Part shown: one piece after another, positions 29,000 to 36,850 of the stretch
Layout of the letters: each line of letters starts with the position of its first letter
How positions within the stretch are numbered: position 1 is the stretch's first letter
Origin: CAIWAH01 sp964602595
Lineage (GTDB): Bacteria; Verrucomicrobiota; Verrucomicrobiia; Limisphaerales; UBA9464
DNA: 64,000 bases
Reading direction: 5' to 3'
NCBI GenBank assembly: GCA_964602595.1
Contig: CAZRRO010000004.1
Location: 248,001-312,000, forward strand
Notes under the pieces: generated by a model
Databases searched by the model: none
Told to the model about the DNA's origin: nothing
Seen by the model: only the letters and a program-made list of their open reading frames with translations
Program-made: the position numbers and the translations under genes

Positions 29000-31627
29000 A
29001 TGTTTGCGCGTTGGCTGTTCGTGATCCCGTCACTGGGGCTGCCCTTGGCGGCCCAACCCGCGCTCCAGCCGGCGGGCGCGCTGAGCGGGCGCGTGGTGTT
29101 CATCGGCGCTGGCCACGGCTGGACCTATGCCAACACGTCGGCGACGCCCCGGTGGTTCACCCAACGCGGGGTCGCCAATTCCATGGTCGAGGACTACGGC
29201 AACCTCGACCAGATGAACCTCTTTGCGGACTACGTCTGGCGGGCAGGCGCCACGGTGGTCCCGACGCGGCCGGTGGGATTCCAGACCAACGAGGTAGTGC
29301 TCGACAACACATCGGCCGGCGTGCGGTTCACCGGCGGGTGGACCGTTTCCACCGGGCCGGTCTTTTTTGGGGCCAGCGGCCAACCTGCCTGCCGCTTCGC
29401 CGCCGTCGGCGCGACTGAGACGGCCACGGCAGCCTACGTGCCCACGGTTCCGTCGGAAGGCGATTACCCCGTCTATGCCTGGGTGGCGCATGGGGCAAAC
29501 CGGGTGAATCAGCTTTATCGGGTCCGGCACACCGGCGGGGAATCCCAGGTGCGGGTGCCGCATCATCGCGTGGGCAACGGCTGGGTTTGGCTGGGCTCGT
29601 TCCACTTCTCGGCGGGCCGGAACGAGGACACCGGAGCCGTAATCATCAGCAACGCGGCGGAACCCGGGACGGTCGCCTCCGGCGTGGTGGTTGCCGACGC
29701 GATCCGCTTCGGCAATGGCCTCGGGGACGTCGCGCGCGGCCCGGACGACGGCAGCCGGCCGGCGCGGGTGAGTGGTTTTCCGCGCGAAGATGAGGCAGCG
29801 CGCTACTGGATCGAGCGCGGCCTTGGCCAGGGGCAGGACCGTGGCCTGTTCGACCGCGCCTCGCTTGACGACAGCGGCGACAACGTCGGGGCGCCGATCC
29901 GGCTGGCGGCCGAGATGAACCGCGAGGCGGCCAGCGGCTACTTCGACCGGCTCTACGTCAGCTTTCACAGCAATGCCGGCGGCGGCCGCGGGGTGACCGG
30001 GCTCTGGAACAACGACGCCCTGTTCCCGGGCACGAAGACCCGGCGGCAGAAGGAACTCGCGCTGGGATTGGCGACGGAATTGCAGAACGAAATGCTGGCC
30101 CGGCAGGGCGCCGACGAACTGGAGACCCCGTGGTTCACCCGGACGGCCAGCGGGCTGACCTTCGCCCGGACCGACTACGCGTTCGGCGAAATCCGCGACG
30201 ATGCGCTGGGCGGCGAGATGGACGCCACGATCGTCGAGACCGCCTTCCATGACAGCGTTGAGGACGCCAAACTGCTGCGCTCGCCCGTCGTCCGCGACGC
30301 CATGGCCAAGGCGACGACCCGCGGCGTAGTCCGGCACTTCGCGTCGTATGGCGGCGGGGTGGTGGCGTTTGCGCCCAATCCACCCGTCCAGGTCCGCGCA
30401 ACCCTGACCCGCGACGGCATCCAAGTGGCCTGGAACGCGGCCGGCAGCGGCTTCACGCCGGCCCGTTACGTCATCTATCGGTCGGCCGACGGACGGGGGT
30501 TCGGCCGCCCGCAACCGGTGGCCAACGCGTTGGATTTTACGTTCACCGACGTTGCGCCGGGGCGGACCGAGTTTTTCCGGGTCGCCGCCGTGAATACCGG
30601 CGGGGAATCGGCGCCGTCCCCGGTCGTGGCCTGCCGGTGGGTGCCCGGGGCGGCACCGGTGCTGGTCGTCAACGCCTTTGATCGGCTCGACCGAGCGCTG
30701 AATCCGCGACAGATCATCGGTGGCCCTCTGATCGAGCGCGTGCAGCCGGGCCGGGCCAACGCCGGCGATTACGTCGTGGAACATGCCAAGGCTCTTGCGG
30801 ACTGCGGACTGGGCTTTGACTCGACCCACGCCAGCGCGGTCGGCAGCGGCCGGGTGCCGCTGGCCGGTTACGCCGCAGTTCTTTGGGCTGCGGGAAACGA
30901 ATCCACGGCCGACGAAACCTTCTCCGCGGCGGAACGCCTCGCGGTAACGGCCTATCAGCAGGGCGGAGGGGCGCTCTTCGTTTCCGGCGCGGAGGTCGCC
31001 TGGCATCTTGGCCGGTCCAACGGTCCCGGCACGGCGGAACGCCAGTTCCTGGGCGGGGTCCTGCACGCGGCGTTGGTCACCGACCTGGACGACGACGCGG
31101 GCACGGCCCGGGTTCGCGGGCCGGCCGGCGGCCTGTTCGGTGACCTGGGGGAATTCCAGTTTGGCGACGCGGTCGGCGGCCGCTACGCGGTCAACTTCCC
31201 CGATGTGCTGACCCCGGCGGGCTTTGGCGCCGCGGCCGCCCTCGAATACGTCGCCGGCCGGACCGGGGCGGCGGCGGTGGCGTATGACGGCTCCAGTGGC
31301 GGCGGGCGAACGCTGCTGTTGGGATTCCCGTTCGAGACGGTCATGCCGGCAGGTCGCAGCACGCTATTACTGGCGGACGCGTTGGAGTTTTTCGCCCTGC
31401 TGCCGGCACCGGCCCTCAGTGTCCCGGAAATCCTCGGGGCCGACACGGTTCGCCTGCGGGCGGCCGCGATCCCGGGCAAACGGCACTGGCTGCAAGCCAC
31501 CACCGGGGCGCCCGGGGAGCCGTGGGTCAACGTCGGGGAACCGGTCATCGCCGCCGAGGCAGAGCTCGTTTTTGACGTGGGGGCCTTGCCCGAAGGCGCG
31601 GGACTGTTCCGGGTCGTGCGGGAGTGA
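29000..31627 (+). CDS. Exported N-acetylmuramoyl-L-alanine amidase-like protein with golvesin/Xly-type domain
   Basis: The ATG at 29000 (MFARWLFVIPSLG) gives 875 aa with a short signal peptide; a TTG at 28979 is possible. The fold appears to be Amidase_3 interrupted by an inserted domain. His39 (GAGHGWTYAN) is the first zinc ligand, His323 (SFHSNAGG) a later ligand and Glu413 (VETAFHDS) the probable catalytic acid. Between them, residues about 145-240 (DYPVYAWVAHGANRVNQLYRV, VWLGSFHFSAG, ASGVVVADAIRFG) match the golvesin/Xly carbohydrate-binding-like domain. A fibronectin-like segment follows (about 455-555), then a large glutamine-amidotransferase-like region and a final HWLQATTGAP...GLFRVVRE module. 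It should cleave peptidoglycan stem peptides from MurNAc. Confidence 0.83.
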   Translation: MFARWLFVIPSLGLPLAAQPALQPAGALSGRVVFIGAGHGWTYANTSATPRWFTQRGVANSMVEDYGNLDQMNLFADYVWRAGATVVPTRPVGFQTNEVVLDNTSAGVRFTGGWTVSTGPVFFGASGQPACRFAAVGATETATAAYVPTVPSEGDYPVYAWVAHGANRVNQLYRVRHTGGESQVRVPHHRVGNGWVWLGSFHFSAGRNEDTGAVIISNAAEPGTVASGVVVADAIRFGNGLGDVARGPDDGSRPARVSGFPREDEAARYWIERGLGQGQDRGLFDRASLDDSGDNVGAPIRLAAEMNREAASGYFDRLYVSFHSNAGGGRGVTGLWNNDALFPGTKTRRQKELALGLATELQNEMLARQGADELETPWFTRTASGLTFARTDYAFGEIRDDALGGEMDATIVETAFHDSVEDAKLLRSPVVRDAMAKATTRGVVRHFASYGGGVVAFAPNPPVQVRATLTRDGIQVAWNAAGSGFTPARYVIYRSADGRGFGRPQPVANALDFTFTDVAPGRTEFFRVAAVNTGGESAPSPVVACRWVPGAAPVLVVNAFDRLDRALNPRQIIGGPLIERVQPGRANAGDYVVEHAKALADCGLGFDSTHASAVGSGRVPLAGYAAVLWAAGNESTADETFSAAERLAVTAYQQGGGALFVSGAEVAWHLGRSNGPGTAERQFLGGVLHAALVTDLDDDAGTARVRGPAGGLFGDLGEFQFGDAVGGRYAVNFPDVLTPAGFGAAAALEYVAGRTGAAAVAYDGSSGGGRTLLLGFPFETVMPAGRSTLLLADALEFFALLPAPALSVPEILGADTVRLRAAAIPGKRHWLQATTGAPGEPWVNVGEPVIAAEAELVFDVGALPEGAGLFRVVRE

Positions 31628-31661
31628 CCGCCGCCCCGAACTCCCGGCGGACCGGGGAAAG

Positions 31662-31690
31662 AAAAAAGCCCCCGCGAGGCAGGGGCTTTC
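31662..31690 (-). terminator. Intrinsic terminator for tRNA-Phe
   Basis: Arms AAAGCCCC (31666-31673) and GGGGCTTT (31682-31689) form a hairpin. On the minus strand it is followed by a T-run at 31662-31667. It lies just past the CCA end of the minus-strand tRNA gene. Confidence 0.8.
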
Positions 31691-31697
31691 TCGGGAG

Positions 31698-31773
31698 TGG
31701 TGGCTGCGGCCGGAATCGAACCAGCGACACGCGGATTTTCAATCCGCTGCTCTACCAACTGAGCTACACAGCC
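31698..31773 (-). tRNA. tRNA-Phe (GAA)
   Basis: On the minus strand the 76-nt gene folds into a normal cloverleaf. The acceptor stem pairs GGCTGTG (31773-31767) with CGCAGCC (31708-31702). The D arm is AGCTCAGTTGGTAGAGC, the anticodon loop TTGAAAA gives anticodon GAA, and the T arm GGTTCGATTCC is standard. CCA is genomically encoded (31700-31698). Confidence 0.97.
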
Positions 31774-31884
31774 CCAAACGCGGGGCGGAATAGAGACGAC
31801 AGAGCATCGCTCGTGCAAGAGCTTTTTGCCGGAAGTTTTCCCGCGGTCGCGCTATTTTCCGGCGCAAGTGGGCGGGCCTCGGAC

Positions 31885-32088
31885 CTACCGCGCCGTTCCC
31901 CGGAGCATCGCCGGGTAATTGGTGTCAGTGATGTGGACAATGCCCCGGGTCTGGTCGCCGTTGTCGTAGGTGCTGGGACCGTAGCGGAGCTGGGCCAGCG
32001 GGCAGGACGAGGAGGCGCAGCCGTTGGCCAGGAGGGCCGCGAGCAGCAAAGCGCCCGCGCACAGGAGGTGACGAGATTTGGTGGTCAT
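31885..32088 (-). CDS. Small lipoprotein
   Basis: This 67-residue protein starts at ATG 32088 (MTTKSRHLLCAG) with a lipoprotein signal peptide and lipobox around Cys24 (LLANGC|ASSS). The short mature part contains LRYGPSTYDNGDQTRGIVHITDTNYPAMLRG and matches no family I know. It is the last gene of the minus-strand envelope cluster 31885-35164, 97 nt behind the serine hydrolase. Confidence 0.65.
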   Translation of the reverse strand: MTTKSRHLLCAGALLLAALLANGCASSSCPLAQLRYGPSTYDNGDQTRGIVHITDTNYPAMLRGTAR

Positions 32089-32185
32089 AGGCAGTCGTAT
32101 TGGAGCAGCGCAGTTTCGGTAGCGCACCTTGCCGCCGGGGTCAATCCGGCGGATATCCCCGGGCGGCGAACCGGGCAGCGGGACC

Positions 32186-33778
32186 TCACGGGTGCGGCGC
32201 GGACGCGGCGGCAACGTAACTGAGCCGGAGATCCTGAATCTTGGGCACGGCTTCCGGCATGAGGGTAAAGAAGACCTCGATCCGCCCGTGGTCCCCGACC
32301 AGGGCGAACCGCCCGCGAAGTTGGTTGTCCGGGGTGAGCGGAGTCACGGACCGGATCGTCCCGGCTTGGCGCAACAGTTCGTCGACCTGGGCTCGCCAGT
32401 CGGGTTCCGACTTGTCCTGGAAAATATTCGGCGCGAACGCATCCGCCACGAGGTGGGCGGGCCATTGTTGCAGGATGGCCGCCAGTTGAACGGCCCGATG
32501 TTGCAGGTGCGGCGACGCCACCGGCATGCGCGGCCGGAGTTCAGCCTGTTCGAGGAGCACTTCCATCGCCTGGCCGTTGACCGCGGTCATGGGCGCGTAG
32601 GTAAGGTTGGCGAAGGAAATCAGCGCGACCCCGTGCTCCGGCAGGAACCGATATTCGCTGCCGAACCCGGGCAATCCGCCGGCGTGGCGAACCCAAATGG
32701 CGCCGCGCGCATCGGTGTTCCAACTCAGTCCGTAGCTGTATGCGGCGACCCGGGGATTGGGTTTGCCGTCCACGGGTGGGGTGTCAGTGATCACCGACAG
32801 AACCTCAGCCGGGCGGTGCATTTCGCGAAGGGTGGCACGGCGGACGGGGCCGTGTTCGGCGTCATCCCGCGGCGGCCAGGCCTCCAAGTGGAATGCGACG
32901 TAACGGGCAAAATCGCCCACGGTCGTGATCAGCCCGCCCATGGCGCCAAACGTCCCATCGTGGAGCATCGGCTCGGCATTCCACCGGTCATGTTCCCAGC
33001 GATAGCCGCGCGCCAGTTGGTCGGCAGGCACCTGGTCGAATTCCCAGACCGTGTTGGTCATGCCCAACGGACGCAGCAGTTCCCGGGTGATGTAGTGCTG
33101 GTAGGGCCGGCGCGCGGCGCGGGTGACCACCTGGCCGAGCAGCGCGTAGCCGAGGTTGCTGTATTCCCAACGGATTCCGCTGGGGTTCGAATAACTCAGC
33201 CCGGCGGCCACGAGGTGCTCCAGTTCGGCCACGGTGTCGGCGAGGCGCCGGTCACCCCAGGGGTCATCCTGTGGGAATCCGGCGGTCATCTTGAGCAGGT
33301 GCCGCACGGTCACCTTCGGCGAATCGGCCGTCAGGGGTTTCACCTTGCGGAACTGCGGAATGAATTTCTCGACCGGGTCTTCGAGCGACAGGCGCCCGGC
33401 ATCCCGCAGCTTGAGGATGGCCAGCGCGGTGAAGCTCTTGGACATGGAGGCGATCCGGAACCGCGTCGTCCCGGTCACCGGGCGGTCCGGTTGCAACTGC
33501 GCTTGGCCCCAGGCAAGCGAGTGGACCAATTTGCCGTCCAACACCACGCCGTAAACGAAGCCGGGCAGGTGCTTGTTGGTGGCGTGTTCGAGATAGATGC
33601 GGTCAAGCTCGGGCAGGACCCGCTCCAAGCGCGCGCGCCGGTCGGTGTCCGGGAAGGCGGGCGGCGTGTAAGTCCGGGCCAACGGCGACGGCGCATACGG
33701 GGACGGAACCAGCGGCGGTTCGGCAACGACCAGCCAAGCGGCGGCGAACACCGCGAACAGGCGGAGGAAATGTCGCAT
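32186..33778 (-). CDS. Exported serine hydrolase, class C β-lactamase/esterase family
   Basis: This 530-residue protein has a signal peptide (MRHFLRLFAVFAAAWLVVA). The Beta-lactamase (PF00144) domain covers about 55-420. The nucleophile motif is Ser111-x-x-Lys114 (IASMSKSFTALA), followed by Tyr206-Ser-Asn208 (WEYSNLGYALLG) and HAGG in WVRHAGGLPGFGSEY. Members are penicillin-binding proteins, D-aminopeptidases or esterases; the substrate cannot be read. The C-terminal 100 residues form a β-rich accessory domain. It lies 51 nt after the YdcF-like gene in a cluster with a lytic transglycosylase, which fits a cell-wall role. Confidence 0.9.
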   Translation of the reverse strand: MRHFLRLFAVFAAAWLVVAEPPLVPSPYAPSPLARTYTPPAFPDTDRRARLERVLPELDRIYLEHATNKHLPGFVYGVVLDGKLVHSLAWGQAQLQPDRPVTGTTRFRIASMSKSFTALAILKLRDAGRLSLEDPVEKFIPQFRKVKPLTADSPKVTVRHLLKMTAGFPQDDPWGDRRLADTVAELEHLVAAGLSYSNPSGIRWEYSNLGYALLGQVVTRAARRPYQHYITRELLRPLGMTNTVWEFDQVPADQLARGYRWEHDRWNAEPMLHDGTFGAMGGLITTVGDFARYVAFHLEAWPPRDDAEHGPVRRATLREMHRPAEVLSVITDTPPVDGKPNPRVAAYSYGLSWNTDARGAIWVRHAGGLPGFGSEYRFLPEHGVALISFANLTYAPMTAVNGQAMEVLLEQAELRPRMPVASPHLQHRAVQLAAILQQWPAHLVADAFAPNIFQDKSEPDWRAQVDELLRQAGTIRSVTPLTPDNQLRGRFALVGDHGRIEVFFTLMPEAVPKIQDLRLSYVAAASAPHP

Positions 33779-33829
33779 GGGGTAAAAGTGCTCCGGCCGC
33801 CCCGCCGACGCGAGCGCCGGGATGCGCGG

Positions 33830-34606
33830 CTAGAGCCAGCCCTTCAGCCGGTAGTAGACCAAACCAATCTCCTCATGCAGCCAGTAGCCAAAGAGGCGGA
33901 AATTCTCGCCGTTCGGCACCGGCTGAATCCAAGCGTCCGCTTCGCGATGCTCCAATCCTTGGAACTCCGCGCCCACCATGATCACCTCCAAGCCCGCGCG
34001 CCGGAACACTCCCTCGGCCCGGCGCAGATGGTAACCGGAACTGACCACGATGACCCGTTTCCACCCACGCTGACGGGCGAGTTCAGCCGTCTTGAACGCC
34101 TCGTCCCGCGTGTCGCGGCAGATGCCGAGCGGGATGACTTCGCCGGCGGCAACCTGCCAGCTCGTCAGCCAGCGGATGATGATTTCCGAATCCGGCCGCT
34201 CAACCCCGTCACGTTTGTAGGCGGCGCCGCCGAGCACGAGGACCTTCGCGTGCCCCTGCCGCACCAACTCCACCGCCGCGAGGATGCGATCGCTCGGTTC
34301 GCCGGAATTCCAACCCACGAGGGACCGGGCGCTGAAGCCGTGCGCGCCACCCAGCATGACCACGGCGTCGGCTCCAGCCGGCGGCAACGGATGGGTCTTG
34401 GGATCGTAGGGCGCCTCCAGGCGGCTGAGCAGCCAGGCCGGCAACACGGTGGCACCAACGAGGTGGAGGATCACGGCAAGGCTGCCCGCAAACGCGGCGA
34501 ACGCCCGCCGTCGTCGGGCCAGTCCCCAGATCGCCCCGGCGAGGCAGGCGAACCAGACAAAACCCACCGGCTGAAGCAGGGACTCGATCAGGGAGGTCAG
34601 GCTCAT
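33830..34606 (-). CDS. YdcF/ElyC-like DUF218 membrane protein
   Basis: This 258-residue protein has two N-terminal TM helices (about 10-60) and a DUF218 domain with ADAVVMLGGAHG, ILAAVELVRQGHAKVLVLGG, DTRDEAFKTAELARQRGWKRVIVVSSGYHLRRAEGVFRRAG and a C-terminal EEIGLVYYRLKGW. The ElyC/SanA/YdcF group is linked to envelope biogenesis and undecaprenyl-lipid metabolism. It is 9 nt downstream of the lytic transglycosylase gene, so the two are probably co-transcribed. Confidence 0.9.
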   Translation of the reverse strand: MSLTSLIESLLQPVGFVWFACLAGAIWGLARRRRAFAAFAGSLAVILHLVGATVLPAWLLSRLEAPYDPKTHPLPPAGADAVVMLGGAHGFSARSLVGWNSGEPSDRILAAVELVRQGHAKVLVLGGAAYKRDGVERPDSEIIIRWLTSWQVAAGEVIPLGICRDTRDEAFKTAELARQRGWKRVIVVSSGYHLRRAEGVFRRAGLEVIMVGAEFQGLEHREADAWIQPVPNGENFRLFGYWLHEEIGLVYYRLKGWL

Positions 34607-34615
34607 GGGACGGAA

Positions 34616-35164
34616 TCAGCGAAAGGACTCGCGGTAATGGGCATAACGTTCGGAGACGTCCCGGATGTAGGCCCGGGTGCTGGCAATCTCGACCTGGGCG
34701 AGAAAGGCGGCGCTGTTCGTCGCGGCGGCGCCGGTCATCCACTTCAACACCCGCCCGCGGCCGGCGTTGTAGTCGGCGAGGCCGTAGGGCAGCGGGTTGT
34801 CGGTCTTGAGGTAGCGGCGGAGGACCTTGCCGAGATAATAGGTGCCGGCCAGCGTGTTGGTCGCCGGATTGAGCACGTTTTCGTGGGAAAAATGCGCCAA
34901 CCGCTGGGAGCCGGCCCACTCGAAGGCGGTTTCCTCCATCAGCTGCATCAGGCCCAGCTCACCCGCACCACCGCGGGCCTCCGGATCGAACCGGCTTTCT
35001 TTCCACACGACCGCCTTCACCAAGGCCGGGGCCACGCCGTAACGGGCCGCGGCCGCCCGGATTTCACGGTCGAACCGATGCTCCTGCCGCCAGCGATACG
35101 ACCACCACGCGGAGAAATTGAACGCGAGGAGGACCAGCAGGGCGATGACCCAGTTGCGGAGCAC
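34616..35164 (-). CDS. Membrane-anchored lytic transglycosylase (SLT domain)
   Basis: This 182-residue protein has one N-terminal TM helix (about 4-22) followed by an SLT fold. The catalytic Glu is Glu56 in VVWKESRFDPEARGGAGELGLMQLM, and ANTLAGTYYLGKVLRRY...GLADYNAGRGRVLKW are the other conserved stretches. It should cleave peptidoglycan to 1,6-anhydro-muropeptides. It is the first gene of the minus-strand envelope cluster. Confidence 0.92.
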   Translation of the reverse strand: MLRNWVIALLVLLAFNFSAWWSYRWRQEHRFDREIRAAAARYGVAPALVKAVVWKESRFDPEARGGAGELGLMQLMEETAFEWAGSQRLAHFSHENVLNPATNTLAGTYYLGKVLRRYLKTDNPLPYGLADYNAGRGRVLKWMTGAAATNSAAFLAQVEIASTRAYIRDVSERYAHYRESFR

Positions 35165-35281
35165 GGGTCAGCCTTGGCAGGCGGCCGGGAATTGGGAAGC
35201 CGGAAGGCGTCTGTCGGCGCGTGCGGTTTTGCCGGGACCCCGGTCGAATTGGGCGAACCTCAACTTCCTCGGCCCGCCGAG

Positions 35282-35300
35282 CTTTGAACTTTGAACTTTG
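35282..35300 (+). repeat. Heptanucleotide repeat (CTTTGAA)x2.7
   Basis: Two full CTTTGAA units and a partial third lie just upstream of the 35327 gene, the third heptamer array in the window placed at the 5' end of a gene. The rest of 35165-35326 shows nothing else identifiable. Confidence 0.75.
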
Positions 35301-35326
35301 CGCCGCCCATTTCTACCTTCGCCCGC

Positions 35327-35977
35327 GTGGACACCTCCTCCTCCGGCGCCCGGCGCGCCACCGTTGACGACCTGCCGTCATTGCAGGCGTTGTGGATCGA
35401 GGCGGGTCAGCCTTGGGAGGAATTGGAGAAGCTGCTGGCCGAATTCCAGGTTGTGGCAGACGAGGACGGCTCGCTACTCGCCGCGGTGGGCCTGCTCGTC
35501 GAGGGCAACGAGGGATTGCTGCACACGGAAACTGTCGCCGCCCGGGCTGGCGAACAGGCCGACGAACTCCGCGCGCAGCTCTGGCGCCGCATCCAGATTG
35601 TCGCCCGCAACCAAGGAGTCGTGCGCCTCTGGACCGCGGAAGACGCCCCGTATTGGGCCACCGAGTTTTCCGTCGCGCCCGCAGCGACCGTGGACGCGGC
35701 CGGAGCCAGGTTCCTTGGCAATGATCCGACCGCCAGTTGGCGGGTCCGGGAGCTCGTGGACCCCAACCGGGCCCGCCAGCTGGTCAACGAACAGATGGCG
35801 ATCTGGTCCGCCACCCGGGCCCAGGAACAGGAACAATTCCAGCGTAAGACACGCACCTTCATGCTGTTCGCCCTCGTGCTGGTGGCCGCCATCATCGGGA
35901 CCTGTGCCTGGATGATTTTCCGGGTCATGAGCGCCCAGCCCGACCTGCTCCAGCGCATCTTCCGCGGCGGCCGTTGA
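35327..35977 (+). CDS. GNAT-fold-like protein with C-terminal transmembrane anchor
   Basis: The likely start is GTG 35327 (VDTSSSGARRATVDD, 216 aa); a TTG at 35291 is possible but lies in the heptamer repeat. Residues about 8-125 look like a GNAT N-terminal half (ARRATVDDLPSLQALW, FQVVADEDGSLLAAVGLLVEGNEGLLHTETV). The acetyl-CoA loop RGxGxG/A is not evident, so activity is doubtful. A charged helix (about 150-180) precedes one TM helix (MLFALVLVAAIIGTCAWMIF) and a short basic tail, which suggests a tail-anchored cytoplasmic domain. No known function. Confidence 0.6.
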   Translation: MDTSSSGARRATVDDLPSLQALWIEAGQPWEELEKLLAEFQVVADEDGSLLAAVGLLVEGNEGLLHTETVAARAGEQADELRAQLWRRIQIVARNQGVVRLWTAEDAPYWATEFSVAPAATVDAAGARFLGNDPTASWRVRELVDPNRARQLVNEQMAIWSATRAQEQEQFQRKTRTFMLFALVLVAAIIGTCAWMIFRVMSAQPDLLQRIFRGGR

Positions 35978-36095
35978 CCTCGCTCCGGCAACCGGGCCGG
36001 CCCGCAGCCCCGGAAATTGGGGGCTTGCCACTCCCCCCTCGCTCGCTAACGTGCGCGCTCTTTGCCGCCCGAAATCAGGCGCAATCACTTTTCTT

Positions 36096-36656
36096 ATGGC
36101 CGTCAACGCGAACGAAATCCGCAAGGGTCAGGCGATCCTTCACAATAACGACGTGTGCGTGGTGCTCGAAGTCACCCACCGCACCCCGGGCAACCTCCGC
36201 GCCTTCGTCCAGGGCATCATCCGGAGCATCAAGACCGGCAAGTCCATGGACGTCCGTTGGACCTCCTACGAAAAGATCGAGACCGTCCCGCTGAATACCC
36301 GCCGCATGGATTTCAGCTACATGACCGGTGACGACTACGTGTTCTCGGATCCCGAGAACTTCGAGGAAGTGACTGTGGCCGCGGAGTTGGTCGGCGAATC
36401 CAAGAATTACCTCGTCGAGAACGGTTCCGTCACCGTGACGTCCGTCGGCGAGAAGGTGGTCGTGGTCGAAGTGCCCGCGAGCGTCGTGCTCACCGTGACC
36501 GACGCGCCGGAAGGCCTGCGTGGCGACTCGGCGAACAACGTCCAGAAGGCCATCACCCTGGAAACCGGCCTCGTCGTGCAGGCCCCGCTCTTCATCAAGA
36601 CGGGCGAGAAGATCAAGGTCGATACCCGCACCGGGAAATACATGGAGCGGGCGTAA
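36096..36656 (+). CDS. efp: Elongation factor P with Asn at the tip-loop position
   Basis: This 186-residue EF-P relieves ribosome stalling at polyproline. All three β-barrel domains are present: N-terminal KOW-like (NEIRKGQAILHNNDVCVV), OB domain with MDFSYMTGDDYVFSDPENFEEV, and the C-terminal VTDAPEGLRGDSANNVQKAITLETG...VDTRTGKYMER. The β3-β4 tip loop reads TPGNLRAF, where E. coli has KPGKGQAF. The residue aligning with modified Lys34 is Asn33, so lysylation or 5-aminopentanolylation at that residue is not possible. A classical terminator follows at 36708-36731. Confidence 0.95.
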   Translation: MAVNANEIRKGQAILHNNDVCVVLEVTHRTPGNLRAFVQGIIRSIKTGKSMDVRWTSYEKIETVPLNTRRMDFSYMTGDDYVFSDPENFEEVTVAAELVGESKNYLVENGSVTVTSVGEKVVVVEVPASVVLTVTDAPEGLRGDSANNVQKAITLETGLVVQAPLFIKTGEKIKVDTRTGKYMERA

Positions 36657-36707
36657 TCGCCGCCACAATTTTGGACCGGCGGGTGCCGGTTTCGTGTGTG
36701 AAAATGC

Positions 36708-36731
36708 AAGGCCCGCCGCAAGGCGGGCCTT
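36708..36731 (+). terminator. Intrinsic terminator after efp
   Basis: A perfect 10-bp stem (AAGGCCCGCC / GGCGGGCCTT) closes a GCAA tetraloop, with CTGATTTTCC just downstream. Confidence 0.85.
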
Positions 36732-36759
36732 CTGATTTTCCGGGTCTATCGCGGCGGTC

Positions 36760-36850
36760 GCCCAACGCCCCGAACTCAGCTTCCTGGCGCACGGGACACA
36801 ACGATTGCAACCACGCCGCCCCCGTCGGGTTCGCTGCGGCCTGGTTAGAT
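36760..36850 (-). repeat. attC-like integron recombination site
   Basis: On the minus strand this 91-nt segment begins ATCTAAC (R'', RYYYAAC; 36850-36844) and ends GTTGGGC (R', GTTRRRY; 36766-36760). CAGC near the left and GCTG near the right can pair. Its right half (GGTTGCAATCGTTGTGTCCCG..., AGCTGAGTTCGGGGCGTTGGGC) aligns with the attC-like site at 1280-1355. The TAA stop of the 36845-37405 gene is embedded in R'', a typical cassette arrangement. Confidence 0.62.

Noticed and set aside
32129..35287. Very long plus-strand open frame opposite the envelope cluster
   Set aside because: It mirrors codon usage of the well-supported minus-strand genes (serine hydrolase, YdcF-like, lytic transglycosylase); its product has no domain and extreme composition.
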